Positions 19,861-29,908 of a stretch of 54,255 nucleotides of DNA are shown in pieces. How positions within the stretch are numbered: the stretch's first letter is position 1; every line of letters starts with the position of its first letter. The DNA comes from Prevotellaceae bacterium (GTDB lineage: Bacteria; Bacteroidota; Bacteroidia; Bacteroidales; UBA932), in NCBI GenBank assembly GCA_031267135.1, contig JAIRZQ010000183.1, positions 1 to 54,255 on the forward strand. The letters run 5' to 3'. Under the pieces are notes generated by a model. It was given only the letters and a program-made list of their open reading frames with translations. It was not told the DNA's origin and ran no database searches. Both the position numbers and the translations under genes were made by a program.

Positions 19861-19967
19861 CTGAGGTCTTCGCTACCTTATTATACAAGAAATAAGCCCG
19901 CATTCTTGCGAGCGTTATTTGCTTATCCTTGTATAATACTTTGAAAGTTTGCGAAGTTTTCAGAAGC
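19857..19967. repeat. About 111-bp segmented palindrome (conserved-core family)
   Basis: Paired blocks GCTTCTGA/TCAGAAGC, CTTCGC/GCGAAG, TTATACAAG/CTTGTATAA, ATAAG/CTTAT around core GCCCGCATTCTTGCGAGCGTT. Confidence 0.8.
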
Positions 19968-20255
19968 AAGAATTATAGCAAAACGCTATCTTATATGTCT
20001 TTTTTTATGCAATTTAGCACATTTTTTCGTCTTTATATCATAAATAAAATTCTCTTTATCCAATTCAATGCAAAATTATAGAAAAAATTTCAATTACAAA
20101 CAAAATATTTTATAAATTGATAATATTTTTTCATTTATCATCTTATTCACATTAGTACAAAAAGATACACTAAGTAACTAACATTGACAATTTTGATATT
20201 TGGTTTTAATGGTTTAAATTTATTCCGGCTTGTTGTGAAATCCTTTATGTTAAAT

Positions 20256-20672
20256 TCAAGTTATCAGCGTATTTTTTATTGCATTTATATTTGTTTCCCG
20301 TTCCAATGAATATGTTTTACTTTTCAAGTTACACAGTTCATAGAGCTGTAGCGCTTTTTCAAGATATTTTTGAGGATTGGCACATTTATCGCTAAAGCCT
20401 GTTTCAGAAATGCTTTCTGCCAAAAGTTCAATATTTTCAACACAAAATCCCTCGAAAGTGCATAAATATTTATTTGAATCTTCAATATTCAAGTCTAAAA
20501 ATTTATCAAGGTCAAAATTGATTTCCTTTAACAACATCTCTTTTGTATCTTCAATTTGCTTTTCGAGCGTTATTGCCAAGTTTTCTTTTCCACCAAAGAT
20601 TTTCTGTCGAATAGCATTCAATATCGCTCCGATTTTCTCAATTTCTCTTAAAATATAATCTCTCTGTACCAT
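20256..20672 (-). CDS. Hypothetical protein (MVQRDYILREIEKIGAILNAIRQKIFGGKEN...)
   Basis: Long ORF with coding-like composition; start reassigned to the ninth codon of the ORF-track entry. Confidence 0.7.
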   Translation of the reverse strand: MVQRDYILREIEKIGAILNAIRQKIFGGKENLAITLEKQIEDTKEMLLKEINFDLDKFLDLNIEDSNKYLCTFEGFCVENIELLAESISETGFSDKCANPQKYLEKALQLYELCNLKSKTYSLERETNINAIKNTLIT

Positions 20673-20808
20673 GATTTTGCGTTTTAAGCTAAACATTAAT
20701 TTTATTGTTCAATCCATCTTTATTTATCATTGACTTGTTTAGAAATATTTAAATTTTTGAATTATTAATTCTTCATCTATCACGTCGTGCGAATGAATAT
20801 TTGGGATT

Positions 20809-21570
20809 CTAAATTCCGCCTGCGCTTTGCGTTTCGGTTGGTTTTTGCTTCTGCCGTACTGTTTCGAACATCAAAACGCTTGCGGCTGCCGATACGTTCA
20901 GAGAATTGATTTTACCGCATATCGGAATTTTCACCTGCTCGTCGCACAGTTCAATATTTGCTCTTGAAATTCCCGTATCTTCCGCTCCCATTATTATTGC
21001 GGTCGGCTTTACATAATCGACTTCATAATAAAATTTTTCAGCTTTTTCGGTTGCCGCTATTATCTGAAATCCTGCCGATTTTAAGTAAAAAACAGCAGTT
21101 TTCAGATTCGGAACTCTGCATACCGGAATTATGCTCAACGCGCCGCACGAAGTTTTAACGGCATCGGCGTTAACAGGCGCAGCGCCTTTTGCAGGCATAA
21201 TCACGGCTTGCGCTCCGGCACATTCGGCAGAACGCGCTATCGCTCCAAAATTACGTACATCCGTTACTCCATCAAGGATTATTACAAGAGGATTTTCGAT
21301 GTTTTGTATTATATGCTCTGCTACCGTTTCAAAATCGGCAAGTTCAACGGCAGCGCACAATGCAACAACTCCTTGATGATTTTTTTGCGTGAACCTGTTT
21401 AACCGCTCAACAGGAACCCACTGTACAAAAATGCCATGCTGCTTTATCAGCCTTACAAGCCGGTGAAGAAGCTCGCTGTCGGCGCCATGTCTTAAATACA
21501 CCTTTTCGATTTGCTTACCTGTTTCAATCGCCTCTATCACGGGGCGAATTCCAAAAATTATATTATCCAT
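20809..21570 (-). CDS. rlmB: 23S rRNA (guanosine(2251)-2'-O)-methyltransferase, SpoU family
   Basis: MDNIIFGIRPVIEAIETGKQIEKVYL...ILDGVTDVRNFGAIARSAECAGA...IMGAEDTGIS...NSLNVSAAASVLMFE. Confidence 0.93.
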   Translation of the reverse strand: MDNIIFGIRPVIEAIETGKQIEKVYLRHGADSELLHRLVRLIKQHGIFVQWVPVERLNRFTQKNHQGVVALCAAVELADFETVAEHIIQNIENPLVIILDGVTDVRNFGAIARSAECAGAQAVIMPAKGAAPVNADAVKTSCGALSIIPVCRVPNLKTAVFYLKSAGFQIIAATEKAEKFYYEVDYVKPTAIIMGAEDTGISRANIELCDEQVKIPICGKINSLNVSAAASVLMFETVRQKQKPTETQSAGGI

Positions 21571-21632
21571 AACGAGTTTACAATGTTTGTAATATATTCA
21601 TTCATAATATTTAAATCTTACAGCTTAAAATT

Positions 21633-23576
21633 TTAACCGTTTGTAATCAGTTCCAGTTCGTAACCGGATTTTTCCCATTCATGCATTTGCTTTGCAAGTT
21701 GCGATTTCAACGAATTATACTGTTCAAAGATGCTGCTGTCGCCAATATCAATATTATACATTTCGGGATTTGCAAGTTTTATATCCCACTCGGCGATTTT
21801 CATTTCTGTTTCTTCTATTTGCTTTTCTATTTTAGCAATGCCTGTCTGTATTTTCCTTAAATTTTTTTCGTTTTCCTTTTTCTTGAGATATTCATCTTTT
21901 CCCGACGATTCTCTGTTCTTTTGACTTACGGCAGTATCATTTTTCTTTTCTATTTCGTTTAGATTTTCAATTTTTCGGCGCTGCAGGAAATAATAAACTC
22001 CACCAAGATATTCCTTTACCTTGCGGTCGCGAAATTCATAAACCCTGTCAACCAAGCCATCAAGAAATTCACGGTCGTGCGATACCACCAGAAGCGTTCC
22101 GTCATATTTGAGCAATGCATCTTTTAAAATATCTTTCGATCGCATGTCCATGTGATTTGTCGGCTCGTCGAGGACAATAAAATTATAAGGTTCTATCAAT
22201 AATTTTGCCATAGCAAGCCGCGAGCGCTCTCCTCCCGAAAGCACTTTTACTTTTTTATCGACATCATCGCCCCTGAATAAAAACGCTCCAAGGATATCGC
22301 GCAATTTTGTACGGACATCGCCAACGGCAATACGTTCGAGAGTTTCAAATACTGTTGCACTGTCGTCCATTATGGTATCCTGATTTTGTGCAAAATATCC
22401 GAGATTTACATTGTATCCGAGTTTTGCTTCTCCATGCTCGTAATCGAGTTCGCCTGTGATTATTCGCGCCATTGTTGTTTTTCCTTCGCCATTACGACCA
22501 ACAAATGCAATGCGGTTTCCACGTTCTAGTTTAAAATTCACATCTTTGAAAACCACGTTATTTACGAATTGCTTACCGACATCTTTTGCTTCAAAAACTA
22601 TTTGTCCGGAACGCGGCGCCGGCGGAAATTTTATATGCAATGCCGAATTGTCTTCTTCTTCGATTTCAATTATATCAATTTTTTCAAGTTGCTTTATTCT
22701 CGACTGCACCTGATTCGACTTTGTAGGCTTGTATCTGAACTTGTTTATGAAATCCTGAGTGCTTTCAATCAGCTTTTGCTGATTTTGATATGCGGCAATT
22801 TGCTGTTCGCGCCGTTCCTTTCGTAACTGCACGAATTGAGAGTAGGGAACTTTGTAGTCATAAATTTTTCCTAACGAAATTTCTATTGTGCGTGTTGTTA
22901 CATTATTCAAAAATGCACGGTCGTGCGAAATCAGCATCAACGCTCCATCAAAGGTTTTTAAATAATCTTCGAGCCACTGTATCGATTCAATGTCAAGATG
23001 ATTTGTAGGCTCATCGAGCAAAATTAAATCGGGACGCCGCAGAAGAATTTTTGCAAGTTCGATTCGCATGCGCCAGCCTCCGCTGAATTCATTTGTATTC
23101 CGGTAAAAATCGGCTCGTTGAAAACCAAGTCCCAGCAAAGTTTGCTCAATGCCTGCTTCGCGGTTTTCGCCTCCGTGAATATTATACAAATCGTTTGCTT
23201 CGTTAAGTTTTTCTATTGTCTTCAAGTATTCTTCCGAATTGTAATCACTGTATTTTGATAAATCTTCGGTGAGGCTGAATATCCGCTTTTCAATATTTTG
23301 TAGAATATCAAAGGCTTTCATTACTTCTTCAAAAACGGTAAGATGGTCGTAATGCGGCATTTGCTGCGGCAGATATCCCGTACTGATGCCGGCAGGACAC
23401 GAAACCATGCCTGATGAAGGATTTTGTAAACGCATGAGTATTTTCAATAATGTTGATTTTCCGGCGCCGTTTTTCCCTACAAGACCAATGCGGTCGCGCG
23501 AGTTTATCATTATCGAAACATTGTCAATCAGCGTAAATCCGCCAAACGAAACTGTTATGTTATCTAATGAAACCAA
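21633..23576 (-). CDS. ABC-F family ATP-binding cassette protein
   Basis: Two Walker A motifs (GLVGKNGAGKSTLL, AFVGRNGEGKTTMA), two signature motifs, C-terminal coiled coil. Confidence 0.95.
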   Translation of the reverse strand: MVSLDNITVSFGGFTLIDNVSIMINSRDRIGLVGKNGAGKSTLLKILMRLQNPSSGMVSCPAGISTGYLPQQMPHYDHLTVFEEVMKAFDILQNIEKRIFSLTEDLSKYSDYNSEEYLKTIEKLNEANDLYNIHGGENREAGIEQTLLGLGFQRADFYRNTNEFSGGWRMRIELAKILLRRPDLILLDEPTNHLDIESIQWLEDYLKTFDGALMLISHDRAFLNNVTTRTIEISLGKIYDYKVPYSQFVQLRKERREQQIAAYQNQQKLIESTQDFINKFRYKPTKSNQVQSRIKQLEKIDIIEIEEEDNSALHIKFPPAPRSGQIVFEAKDVGKQFVNNVVFKDVNFKLERGNRIAFVGRNGEGKTTMARIITGELDYEHGEAKLGYNVNLGYFAQNQDTIMDDSATVFETLERIAVGDVRTKLRDILGAFLFRGDDVDKKVKVLSGGERSRLAMAKLLIEPYNFIVLDEPTNHMDMRSKDILKDALLKYDGTLLVVSHDREFLDGLVDRVYEFRDRKVKEYLGGVYYFLQRRKIENLNEIEKKNDTAVSQKNRESSGKDEYLKKKENEKNLRKIQTGIAKIEKQIEETEMKIAEWDIKLANPEMYNIDIGDSSIFEQYNSLKSQLAKQMHEWEKSGYELELITNG

Positions 23577-23648
23577 AGTTTAAAAAATTCAAATTTTGCT
23601 GCAAAAGTATATATTTTATGCGTAAAATGAAAACAGTATGCTTGTTCA

Positions 23649-24194
23649 TTATACAGACGACAAAATATCCGATTGCACTGCACTTGTTATTATTTCAAAT
23701 ATTTTTTGAGGATTATGGCTTTCACCTGTTAAAATTATTTTTGCCTGTTCATAAACCGGCTCTCTGATTGACAAAAGTTGCTTGACATGCCGGTGCAGTT
23801 CATTGCCGCGTTTGCCTTGCAGTAACGGGCGTTCGGGATCCGACAGTAAAATATTTTCGTATAATTCGTCAACAGTGCATTTCAAATAAATGCTTATGCC
23901 TTGCATGTTCATATACGCGATATTGTTGTAATGACAAGGCGTTCCGCCGCCTGTGGCAAGTACAAAACTGCGGCTGCATGCTGTTATTTCGTATAAAGCA
24001 TTTTGTTCATATTCGCGAAATTTTTTCTCGCCTTCCTCGATGAAAATTTTCATTATCGGACAGTTATATTTTTTTTCTATATATTCGTCCAAATCAAAAA
24101 AAGCAATATTCAAAAGCTCAGCCAAAGGTTTTCCATAAGCGGTTTTTCCGCTGCCCATAAAGCCAATCAGAAATATTTTTATATTTTCGTTCAC
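23649..24194 (-). CDS. aroK: Shikimate kinase
   Basis: IFLIGFMGSGKTAYGKPLAELLNIAFFDLDEYIEKK...VLATGGGTPC. Confidence 0.92.
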   Translation of the reverse strand: MNENIKIFLIGFMGSGKTAYGKPLAELLNIAFFDLDEYIEKKYNCPIMKIFIEEGEKKFREYEQNALYEITACSRSFVLATGGGTPCHYNNIAYMNMQGISIYLKCTVDELYENILLSDPERPLLQGKRGNELHRHVKQLLSIREPVYEQAKIILTGESHNPQKIFEIITSAVQSDILSSV

Positions 24195-24221
24195 GGAAAC
24201 ATGCGGATTTTACAGCCGGAA

Positions 24222-26870
24222 CTACAGCAGTGACATTTGTACTGCTTTGCTGTCATCTGTTTCGGTTTTACCGTTTACTGCTTCATCCTGCTTTGGATTT
24301 TTTTCGACAGGCTCAACAAATTTAACCGTGTCGATTTCAAATGTTGAAATGCGCTTGCCTTTTGCTCTGAAGCTTTTTTCTCCGATGAACTGCTCTACGT
24401 CAATAAATTCAGCCGGACGCTTTGCGTGTTTTCCTTTGAATGTTACTTCAATTTGCGGATATTTGTCCTGTGACATTTCGACAAGGTACGATTGCTGATT
24501 TTCATCTATGAAGCGCTGCGGAGCATTTGATATTTCAAATTTGAAACGCTTAACATAAAAATATTTCTGTTCGCTGTCGAAATAAATTGTCGAAAAAACA
24601 GTATCGGGATCATATTTCCTGATAGACAGAATATCTTCGTCGTAACGGTTGCTTAAATCGAAACCTGTTGTGAAATATATTCCCTGATTTGTTACAACAA
24701 GAATTTTATCGTCGCCTGCAAATTCGCCAATCAAAATTCCTCTTCCTTCGGCGTTCAGGCGATTTATGGATTCATCAAACCAGATTTGGCGACCGCTCAG
24801 TGTTGATTCGCCCTTTTCTTTCAATACAATTTTATGAATGGCATATTTTGTAAATATATTTCCGATTGACTGTCGACCTTTGATTGCAAGCGTGCTGAAA
24901 TCAAGTTCTGCAATAAGATTTTTCAAGCGTGGACGCGGTTTAAAGTATATTTTCAATATTTCGGCTTCGCCGTTGGCGTTTGCGCTGAAATACAAGACTT
25001 GTGAATTTGCAGTTCCCTTTGTAAGGTCATATTCGCGGTCGCGCGTTATTGACGTAACGGCAAAACGTTTCATCATTATTGCTCCGTTTTTTCCATCGCG
25101 GTAAACGGCGTTATATATTGTTCTATCGTCGTTGCGTTTGAAAACTCCCACGTGTATAATATCTTTTCCTACAAAGGTTTTTTCTGCGACTTTTGTAATA
25201 ATATATTTTCCGCTTTTAAGAAAAACTATAATATCGTCAACATCCGAACATTCGCAAACATATTCATCTTTTTTCAATCCTGTTCCGGCAAAGCCTTCCG
25301 CACGATTTACATACAGCTTTTCGTTTGCAACAACAACCTGAGATGCCTGAATTATATCAAAATCCATAATTTCGGTTTTACGCTCTCTGCCTTTTCCGTA
25401 CTTCTTTTTTATTTGCTGAAAATATGTAATTGCATAATCGGTTAGATTGTCAAGATTGTTTTGAACTTCATCAATTTCAAATTCAATGTTTTTGATATGC
25501 TCATCAGCTTTTTTTATATCGAATTTTGATATCCGGCGAACAGGCTTGTCGGTAAGTTTAAGTACATCTTCACGGGTAATTTCGCGTTTCAAACTTTTCT
25601 GATACGGCGTAAATGCCAACTCAATCGCAACAAGCTGGTCTTCCCATGTTTTTGTGTCTTTTTCGAGTTCGCGATAGATACGCTGCTCAAAAAATATTTT
25701 TTCCAAAGACGAGTAGTGCCAGTCTTCGAGCAATTCGTTCATGCGTATTTCCAGTTCAAGTTTCAGCAGGTTTCTTGTCGAATCGGCAGAGCGTTTAAGA
25801 ATTTCGCTAATACCCAAAAACATTGGCATCCTGTCAACAATCACACATGAATTTGGCGATATTGATATTTCACAATCGGTGAATGCATAAAGCGCATCGA
25901 TAGTTTTATCGGGAGACGTATCGTTGGCAAGATGAATGACAATCTCAACGTTTTTTGATGTATTATCGTCAACTTTTTTGATTTTTATTCGTCCTCTTTC
26001 GTTGGCTTTAAGTATTGATTCTATTATGCCTGAAGTGGTTTTTCCAAAGGGAATATTTGTAATTACAAGAGTCTTGAAATCTTCGCCTTTTACTATTCGC
26101 GCGCGTACTTTTACCGCTCCTCCGCGTAAGCCGTCATTGTATCTTGAGCAATCGATATATCCGCTTGTAGGAAAATCGGGATACAGTTCAAAACCTTTAC
26201 CCTGCAAGTACAAAATCGAAGCATCTATAAGCTCGTTGAAATTGTGCGGCATAATTTTCGAAGCCAGTCCTACGGCAATTCCATCAACGCCCTGCGACAG
26301 CAGAAGCGGAAATTTCATTGGAAGCGTTACGGGCTCGTTGTTGCGTCCGTCGTATGATGGCATCCATTGTGTAATTTTATTATTGAAAGCAACGTCGCCG
26401 GCAAATTTTGACAGTCGCGCTTCGATATAACGCGGCGCGGCAGCATTGTCGCCTGTCAGAATATTTCCCCAGTTTCCCTGCGTTTCGACAAGCAGATCCT
26501 TTTGCCCGAGCTGCACCAGCGCGTCGCCGATTGATGCATCTCCGTGAGGATGATACTGCATTGTAAAGCCTATAATATTTGCAACCTTATTAAAGCGCCC
26601 ATCGTCCATATTTTTCATTGCATGCAATATGCGGCGCTGTACGGGTTTAAGTCCATCGTTAACGTGCGGCACGGCGCGTTCCAGAATTACGTATGATGCG
26701 TAATCAAGAAACCAGTCCTTATACATTCCCGAAAGGAGATGTTTTTTTGTATCATCCGTTTCAACAAGCTTTGTAAAGCGCCTTGTAGAAGCATCGGCTG
26801 TACTGTTTGTTTCGTCAACTATTTCTTCTGTTTTTTCTACCGGTTCGTCTAAATCAAAATCGTCTGCCAT
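24222..26870 (-). CDS. parC: DNA topoisomerase IV subunit A (gyrase/topo IV A family)
   Basis: YASYVILERAVPHVNDGLKPVQRRILHAM...MQYHPHGDASIGDALVQLGQKDLLVETQGNWGN. Confidence 0.93.
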   Translation of the reverse strand: MADDFDLDEPVEKTEEIVDETNSTADASTRRFTKLVETDDTKKHLLSGMYKDWFLDYASYVILERAVPHVNDGLKPVQRRILHAMKNMDDGRFNKVANIIGFTMQYHPHGDASIGDALVQLGQKDLLVETQGNWGNILTGDNAAAPRYIEARLSKFAGDVAFNNKITQWMPSYDGRNNEPVTLPMKFPLLLSQGVDGIAVGLASKIMPHNFNELIDASILYLQGKGFELYPDFPTSGYIDCSRYNDGLRGGAVKVRARIVKGEDFKTLVITNIPFGKTTSGIIESILKANERGRIKIKKVDDNTSKNVEIVIHLANDTSPDKTIDALYAFTDCEISISPNSCVIVDRMPMFLGISEILKRSADSTRNLLKLELEIRMNELLEDWHYSSLEKIFFEQRIYRELEKDTKTWEDQLVAIELAFTPYQKSLKREITREDVLKLTDKPVRRISKFDIKKADEHIKNIEFEIDEVQNNLDNLTDYAITYFQQIKKKYGKGRERKTEIMDFDIIQASQVVVANEKLYVNRAEGFAGTGLKKDEYVCECSDVDDIIVFLKSGKYIITKVAEKTFVGKDIIHVGVFKRNDDRTIYNAVYRDGKNGAIMMKRFAVTSITRDREYDLTKGTANSQVLYFSANANGEAEILKIYFKPRPRLKNLIAELDFSTLAIKGRQSIGNIFTKYAIHKIVLKEKGESTLSGRQIWFDESINRLNAEGRGILIGEFAGDDKILVVTNQGIYFTTGFDLSNRYDEDILSIRKYDPDTVFSTIYFDSEQKYFYVKRFKFEISNAPQRFIDENQQSYLVEMSQDKYPQIEVTFKGKHAKRPAEFIDVEQFIGEKSFRAKGKRISTFEIDTVKFVEPVEKNPKQDEAVNGKTETDDSKAVQMSLL

Positions 26871-26907
26871 TTCCTGTAATTTCTTAATATTGTTTACTGT
26901 TTTTGTT

Positions 26908-27531
26908 TTACCATTTTTCCCAGTGTAAATAATTTTCTTTCCATTTGTCTTTCGGCGTTTGTTTTCCTTCGGGATAGCCTATTATGACAAGCGACATGGG
27001 AATAACTGTTTCCGGCAAATTGAACGATTCGCGCAGTTGATTTACTCTTTCCATATTCGGATAAACTGCCGTCCACACCGCGCCAAGCTGCATCGATTCG
27101 ACAGCCAGCAGAATGTTTTGTGTAGCAGCCGAACAGTCCTGTACCCAAAATTCGCTTAGTTCGCCCTGAAAAAATCTGTCTGAATTGCCGCATACAAGTA
27201 TTGCGCCGCCGGCATTTCTAAGCATCTTGTTTTGAGGTGTTTTTTGCGAAAGCATATTTAAAACGGCGCTGTCGCTTACCGCAATAAATTCCCAAGGCTG
27301 TTTGTTTCCTGCCGATGGAGCAGCCATTCCTGCCTTGACCAATGTTGTCAAATCCTCTTTGCTTATCATTTTACGTCTTTCAAAATCGCGTACGCTTTTG
27401 CGGTTGTGAATGTTTTGAAGAACAGTGTTTTTGGCATCAGCCGTAACCGTTTTTTCTTTTTTTTCTTTTTTAACGTTGCACGAAGCAATCAAAATACCTG
27501 CTATTGCAAGGCAAATAAAAACTGTTTTCAT
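26908..27531 (-). CDS. Nitroreductase family protein, predicted lipoprotein
   Basis: IHNRKSVRDFERRKM...AAPSAGNKQPWEFIAV...SMQLGAVWTAVYP; lipobox IASC. Confidence 0.9.
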   Translation of the reverse strand: MKTVFICLAIAGILIASCNVKKEKKEKTVTADAKNTVLQNIHNRKSVRDFERRKMISKEDLTTLVKAGMAAPSAGNKQPWEFIAVSDSAVLNMLSQKTPQNKMLRNAGGAILVCGNSDRFFQGELSEFWVQDCSAATQNILLAVESMQLGAVWTAVYPNMERVNQLRESFNLPETVIPMSLVIIGYPEGKQTPKDKWKENYLHWEKW

Positions 27532-27558
27532 TTTTTTATATTTTGAATAAATATTTAA

Positions 27559-29427
27559 TTAACTGTCATAGCGTAACTTGTTTACAATAAAATCTTTTCG
27601 TTCCGGCGTATTTTCACCCATATAAAACTCCAGAAGTTCGCGTATGGAATCATCTTTGCTTAAATGCACTTTGTCGATGCGTATTCTTTCGCCTATAAAT
27701 TCTTCAAATTCTTCCGGCGAAATCTCGCCAAGCCCTTTGAAGCGTGTAATCTCCGCTTTTTCGCCCAGTGCGCTTATTGCTTTTTTGCGGTCGGCTTCAT
27801 TGTAGCAATAATAAGTTGCATCACTGTTTTTTTTTGATTTGGCATCGCTTGACGTTCGAGTTCCTGTTTTGCGAACTCTGAAAAGCGGCGTTTGCAGTAT
27901 ATATAAATGTCCCAAGCGGATTACATCCGGGAAAAACTGCAAAAAGAATGTAAGCAGCAGCAGGCGAATATGCATTCCGTCAACATCGGCATCGGTTGCA
28001 ATCACTATTTTATTGTAGCGCAGATTATCAATATTTTCTTCTATGTTAAGCGCAGATTGCAAAAGATTAAATTCTTCGTTTTCGTAAACCACGCTCTTTT
28101 GTTTTCCGTAAGTATTCAATGGCTTTCCGCGAAGGCTGAAAACGGCTTGCGTATTTACATCCCTTGACTTTGTTATAGAACCGCTTGCAGAGTCGCCTTC
28201 GGTTATAAAAAGTGTGGATTCTTCGGCAAGAGCATGTTTATCGTTGTAATGCACGCGGCAGTCGCGAAGTTTTTTGTTGTGTATATTTGCTTTCTTTGCG
28301 CGTTCGCGGGCATTTTTCTGAATACCCGATATTGTTTTGCGTTCTTTTTCCGATTCCTGAATTTTTTTCAGGATAACTTCGGATATTGCTTTGTTTTTGT
28401 GTAAATATTTATCCAGTTCATTTGAAAGGAAATCTATTACGAAAGTACGGATTGATTTACCATTTGGCGACATGTCTTTAGAACCGAGCTTGGTTTTGGT
28501 TTGCGATTCAAAAACAGGTTCTACAACTTTTATGCTTATGGCAGCATAAATTGACATGCAAATATCTTTTGTGTCAAAATCCTTTTTGTAAAATTCGCGT
28601 ATCGTTTTTCCTATTGCTTCTCTGAATGCGCTCAGGTGAGTCCCTCCCTGTGTTGTGTGCTGTCCGTTTACAAACGAATAACATGTGTCGCCGTAGCCCG
28701 ATCCGTGCGTAATTACGACTTCAATATCATTGCCTTTCAAATATATTGGCGGATACAGCGGTTCTTCGCTCATATTCTCATTAAGCAAATCAAGCAATCC
28801 GTATTTCGAAATATAATTTACGCCGTTGAACGATATGGTTAATCCTATATTTAAATAAGTGTAATTTCGCACCATGGTTTCAATAAAACTGCTGTTAATG
28901 ACATAGTTACCAAAGATATTTTTATCAGCAACAAATGTTGTATTTGTTCCGTTTTCTACATTTGTATCTTTTGATATGTCTTCCGTCAAATTTCCACACT
29001 CAAAAGCAACATGGCGTGCTTTTTTTTCGCGTATCGATTCCACGCAAAATTTCGATGAAAGCGCATTTACCGCTTTTATGCCTACACCGTTCAATCCTAC
29101 TGATTTTTTAAATACCTCCGAATCATATTTTGCTCCTGTATTCATTTTTGATGTTGCCTCAACAAGTGCGCCGAGCGGAATCCCGCGCCCGTAATCACGC
29201 ACGCAGATTTCATCTTCGTTTATTATGATTTCAATACGCTTGCCATAGCCCATTGTATGTTCGTCGATAGAGTTGTCAATAACTTCTTTTAACAGGACAT
29301 AAATGCCATCGTCGGGTGAAGAACCATCGCCGAGTTTGCCAATGTACATTCCGGGACGGCGGCGTATGTGTTCTTTCCAGTCAAGGGTTATAATATCGTC
29401 TTCAATGTATTTTTTTATTTCGCTCAT
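27559..29427 (-). CDS. parE: DNA topoisomerase IV subunit B (gyrase/topo IV B family)
   Basis: RRRPGMYIG...[10 protein letters not shown]...DYGRGIPLG...[12 protein letters not shown]...[19 protein letters not shown]. Confidence 0.94.
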   Translation of the reverse strand: MSEIKKYIEDDIITLDWKEHIRRRPGMYIGKLGDGSSPDDGIYVLLKEVIDNSIDEHTMGYGKRIEIIINEDEICVRDYGRGIPLGALVEATSKMNTGAKYDSEVFKKSVGLNGVGIKAVNALSSKFCVESIREKKARHVAFECGNLTEDISKDTNVENGTNTTFVADKNIFGNYVINSSFIETMVRNYTYLNIGLTISFNGVNYISKYGLLDLLNENMSEEPLYPPIYLKGNDIEVVITHGSGYGDTCYSFVNGQHTTQGGTHLSAFREAIGKTIREFYKKDFDTKDICMSIYAAISIKVVEPVFESQTKTKLGSKDMSPNGKSIRTFVIDFLSNELDKYLHKNKAISEVILKKIQESEKERKTISGIQKNARERAKKANIHNKKLRDCRVHYNDKHALAEESTLFITEGDSASGSITKSRDVNTQAVFSLRGKPLNTYGKQKSVVYENEEFNLLQSALNIEENIDNLRYNKIVIATDADVDGMHIRLLLLTFFLQFFPDVIRLGHLYILQTPLFRVRKTGTRTSSDAKSKKNSDATYYCYNEADRKKAISALGEKAEITRFKGLGEISPEEFEEFIGERIRIDKVHLSKDDSIRELLEFYMGENTPERKDFIVNKLRYDS

Positions 29428-29667
29428 ATAAAGTTTATGTTCTTTGCTTACTCTTTATTGCTTTGCCTGCAATAAACAGATTGTGCAAATGTACAAACTT
29501 TGCGATAAACATTATTATAAATTTATTAACAATTTGCCTGATATTATACTTTTAATATTGATGTAATTAATTTGTTTACAGTTTTTTACAATTAAAATTA
29601 TTGTGCGAAAATGCAATGTTTTCCGCATTTGCCGCCTATTTATAAACTTTATGAACGGCACAGGCAT

Positions 29668-29809
29668 TGTTACATAATATAAACAATTCCTGCGAAATTG
29701 CATTTATTTTTCGATGCTTTTTGAAAAGAAACATTTTTTGTAACAAGCGATAATTAACATGTTACATTTATTAATAGTTATGTAACTGGCAATAAAATAA
29801 ATGTTACAT
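29668..29809. promoter_or_regulatory. Cluster of five GTTACA/TGTAAC motifs upstream of susC
   Basis: TGTTACAT 29668-29675; TTGTAACA 29738-29745; ATGTTACAT 29759-29767; TATGTAAC 29779-29786; ATGTTACAT 29801-29809. Confidence 0.55.
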
Positions 29810-29838
29810 TTTTGTTTCTTACTGCTGTCGTTTCGATT

Positions 29839-29846
29839 TATCTTTG
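29839..29846 (+). promoter_or_regulatory. Bacteroidetes -7 box (TATCTTTG) of the xylan locus
   Basis: Exact TAnnTTTG match with TTTGTTTC-like -33 sequence about 20-24 nt upstream. Confidence 0.65.
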
Positions 29847-29908
29847 TATAATACAAAAATTATGTTAAATAACGAAGTTTATAATATTATTAGGTAAAAA
29901 AAACAGAT

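Noticed and set aside
19857-19967. Possible integron attC site
   Set aside because: The palindrome lacks the terminal RYYYAAC/GTTRRRY core sites and there is no cassette array or integron integrase nearby.
19697-19969. 90-aa ORF ITLARMRAYFLYNKVAK...
   Set aside because: Lies entirely on the palindrome and direct repeat; explained by repeat sequence rather than a gene.
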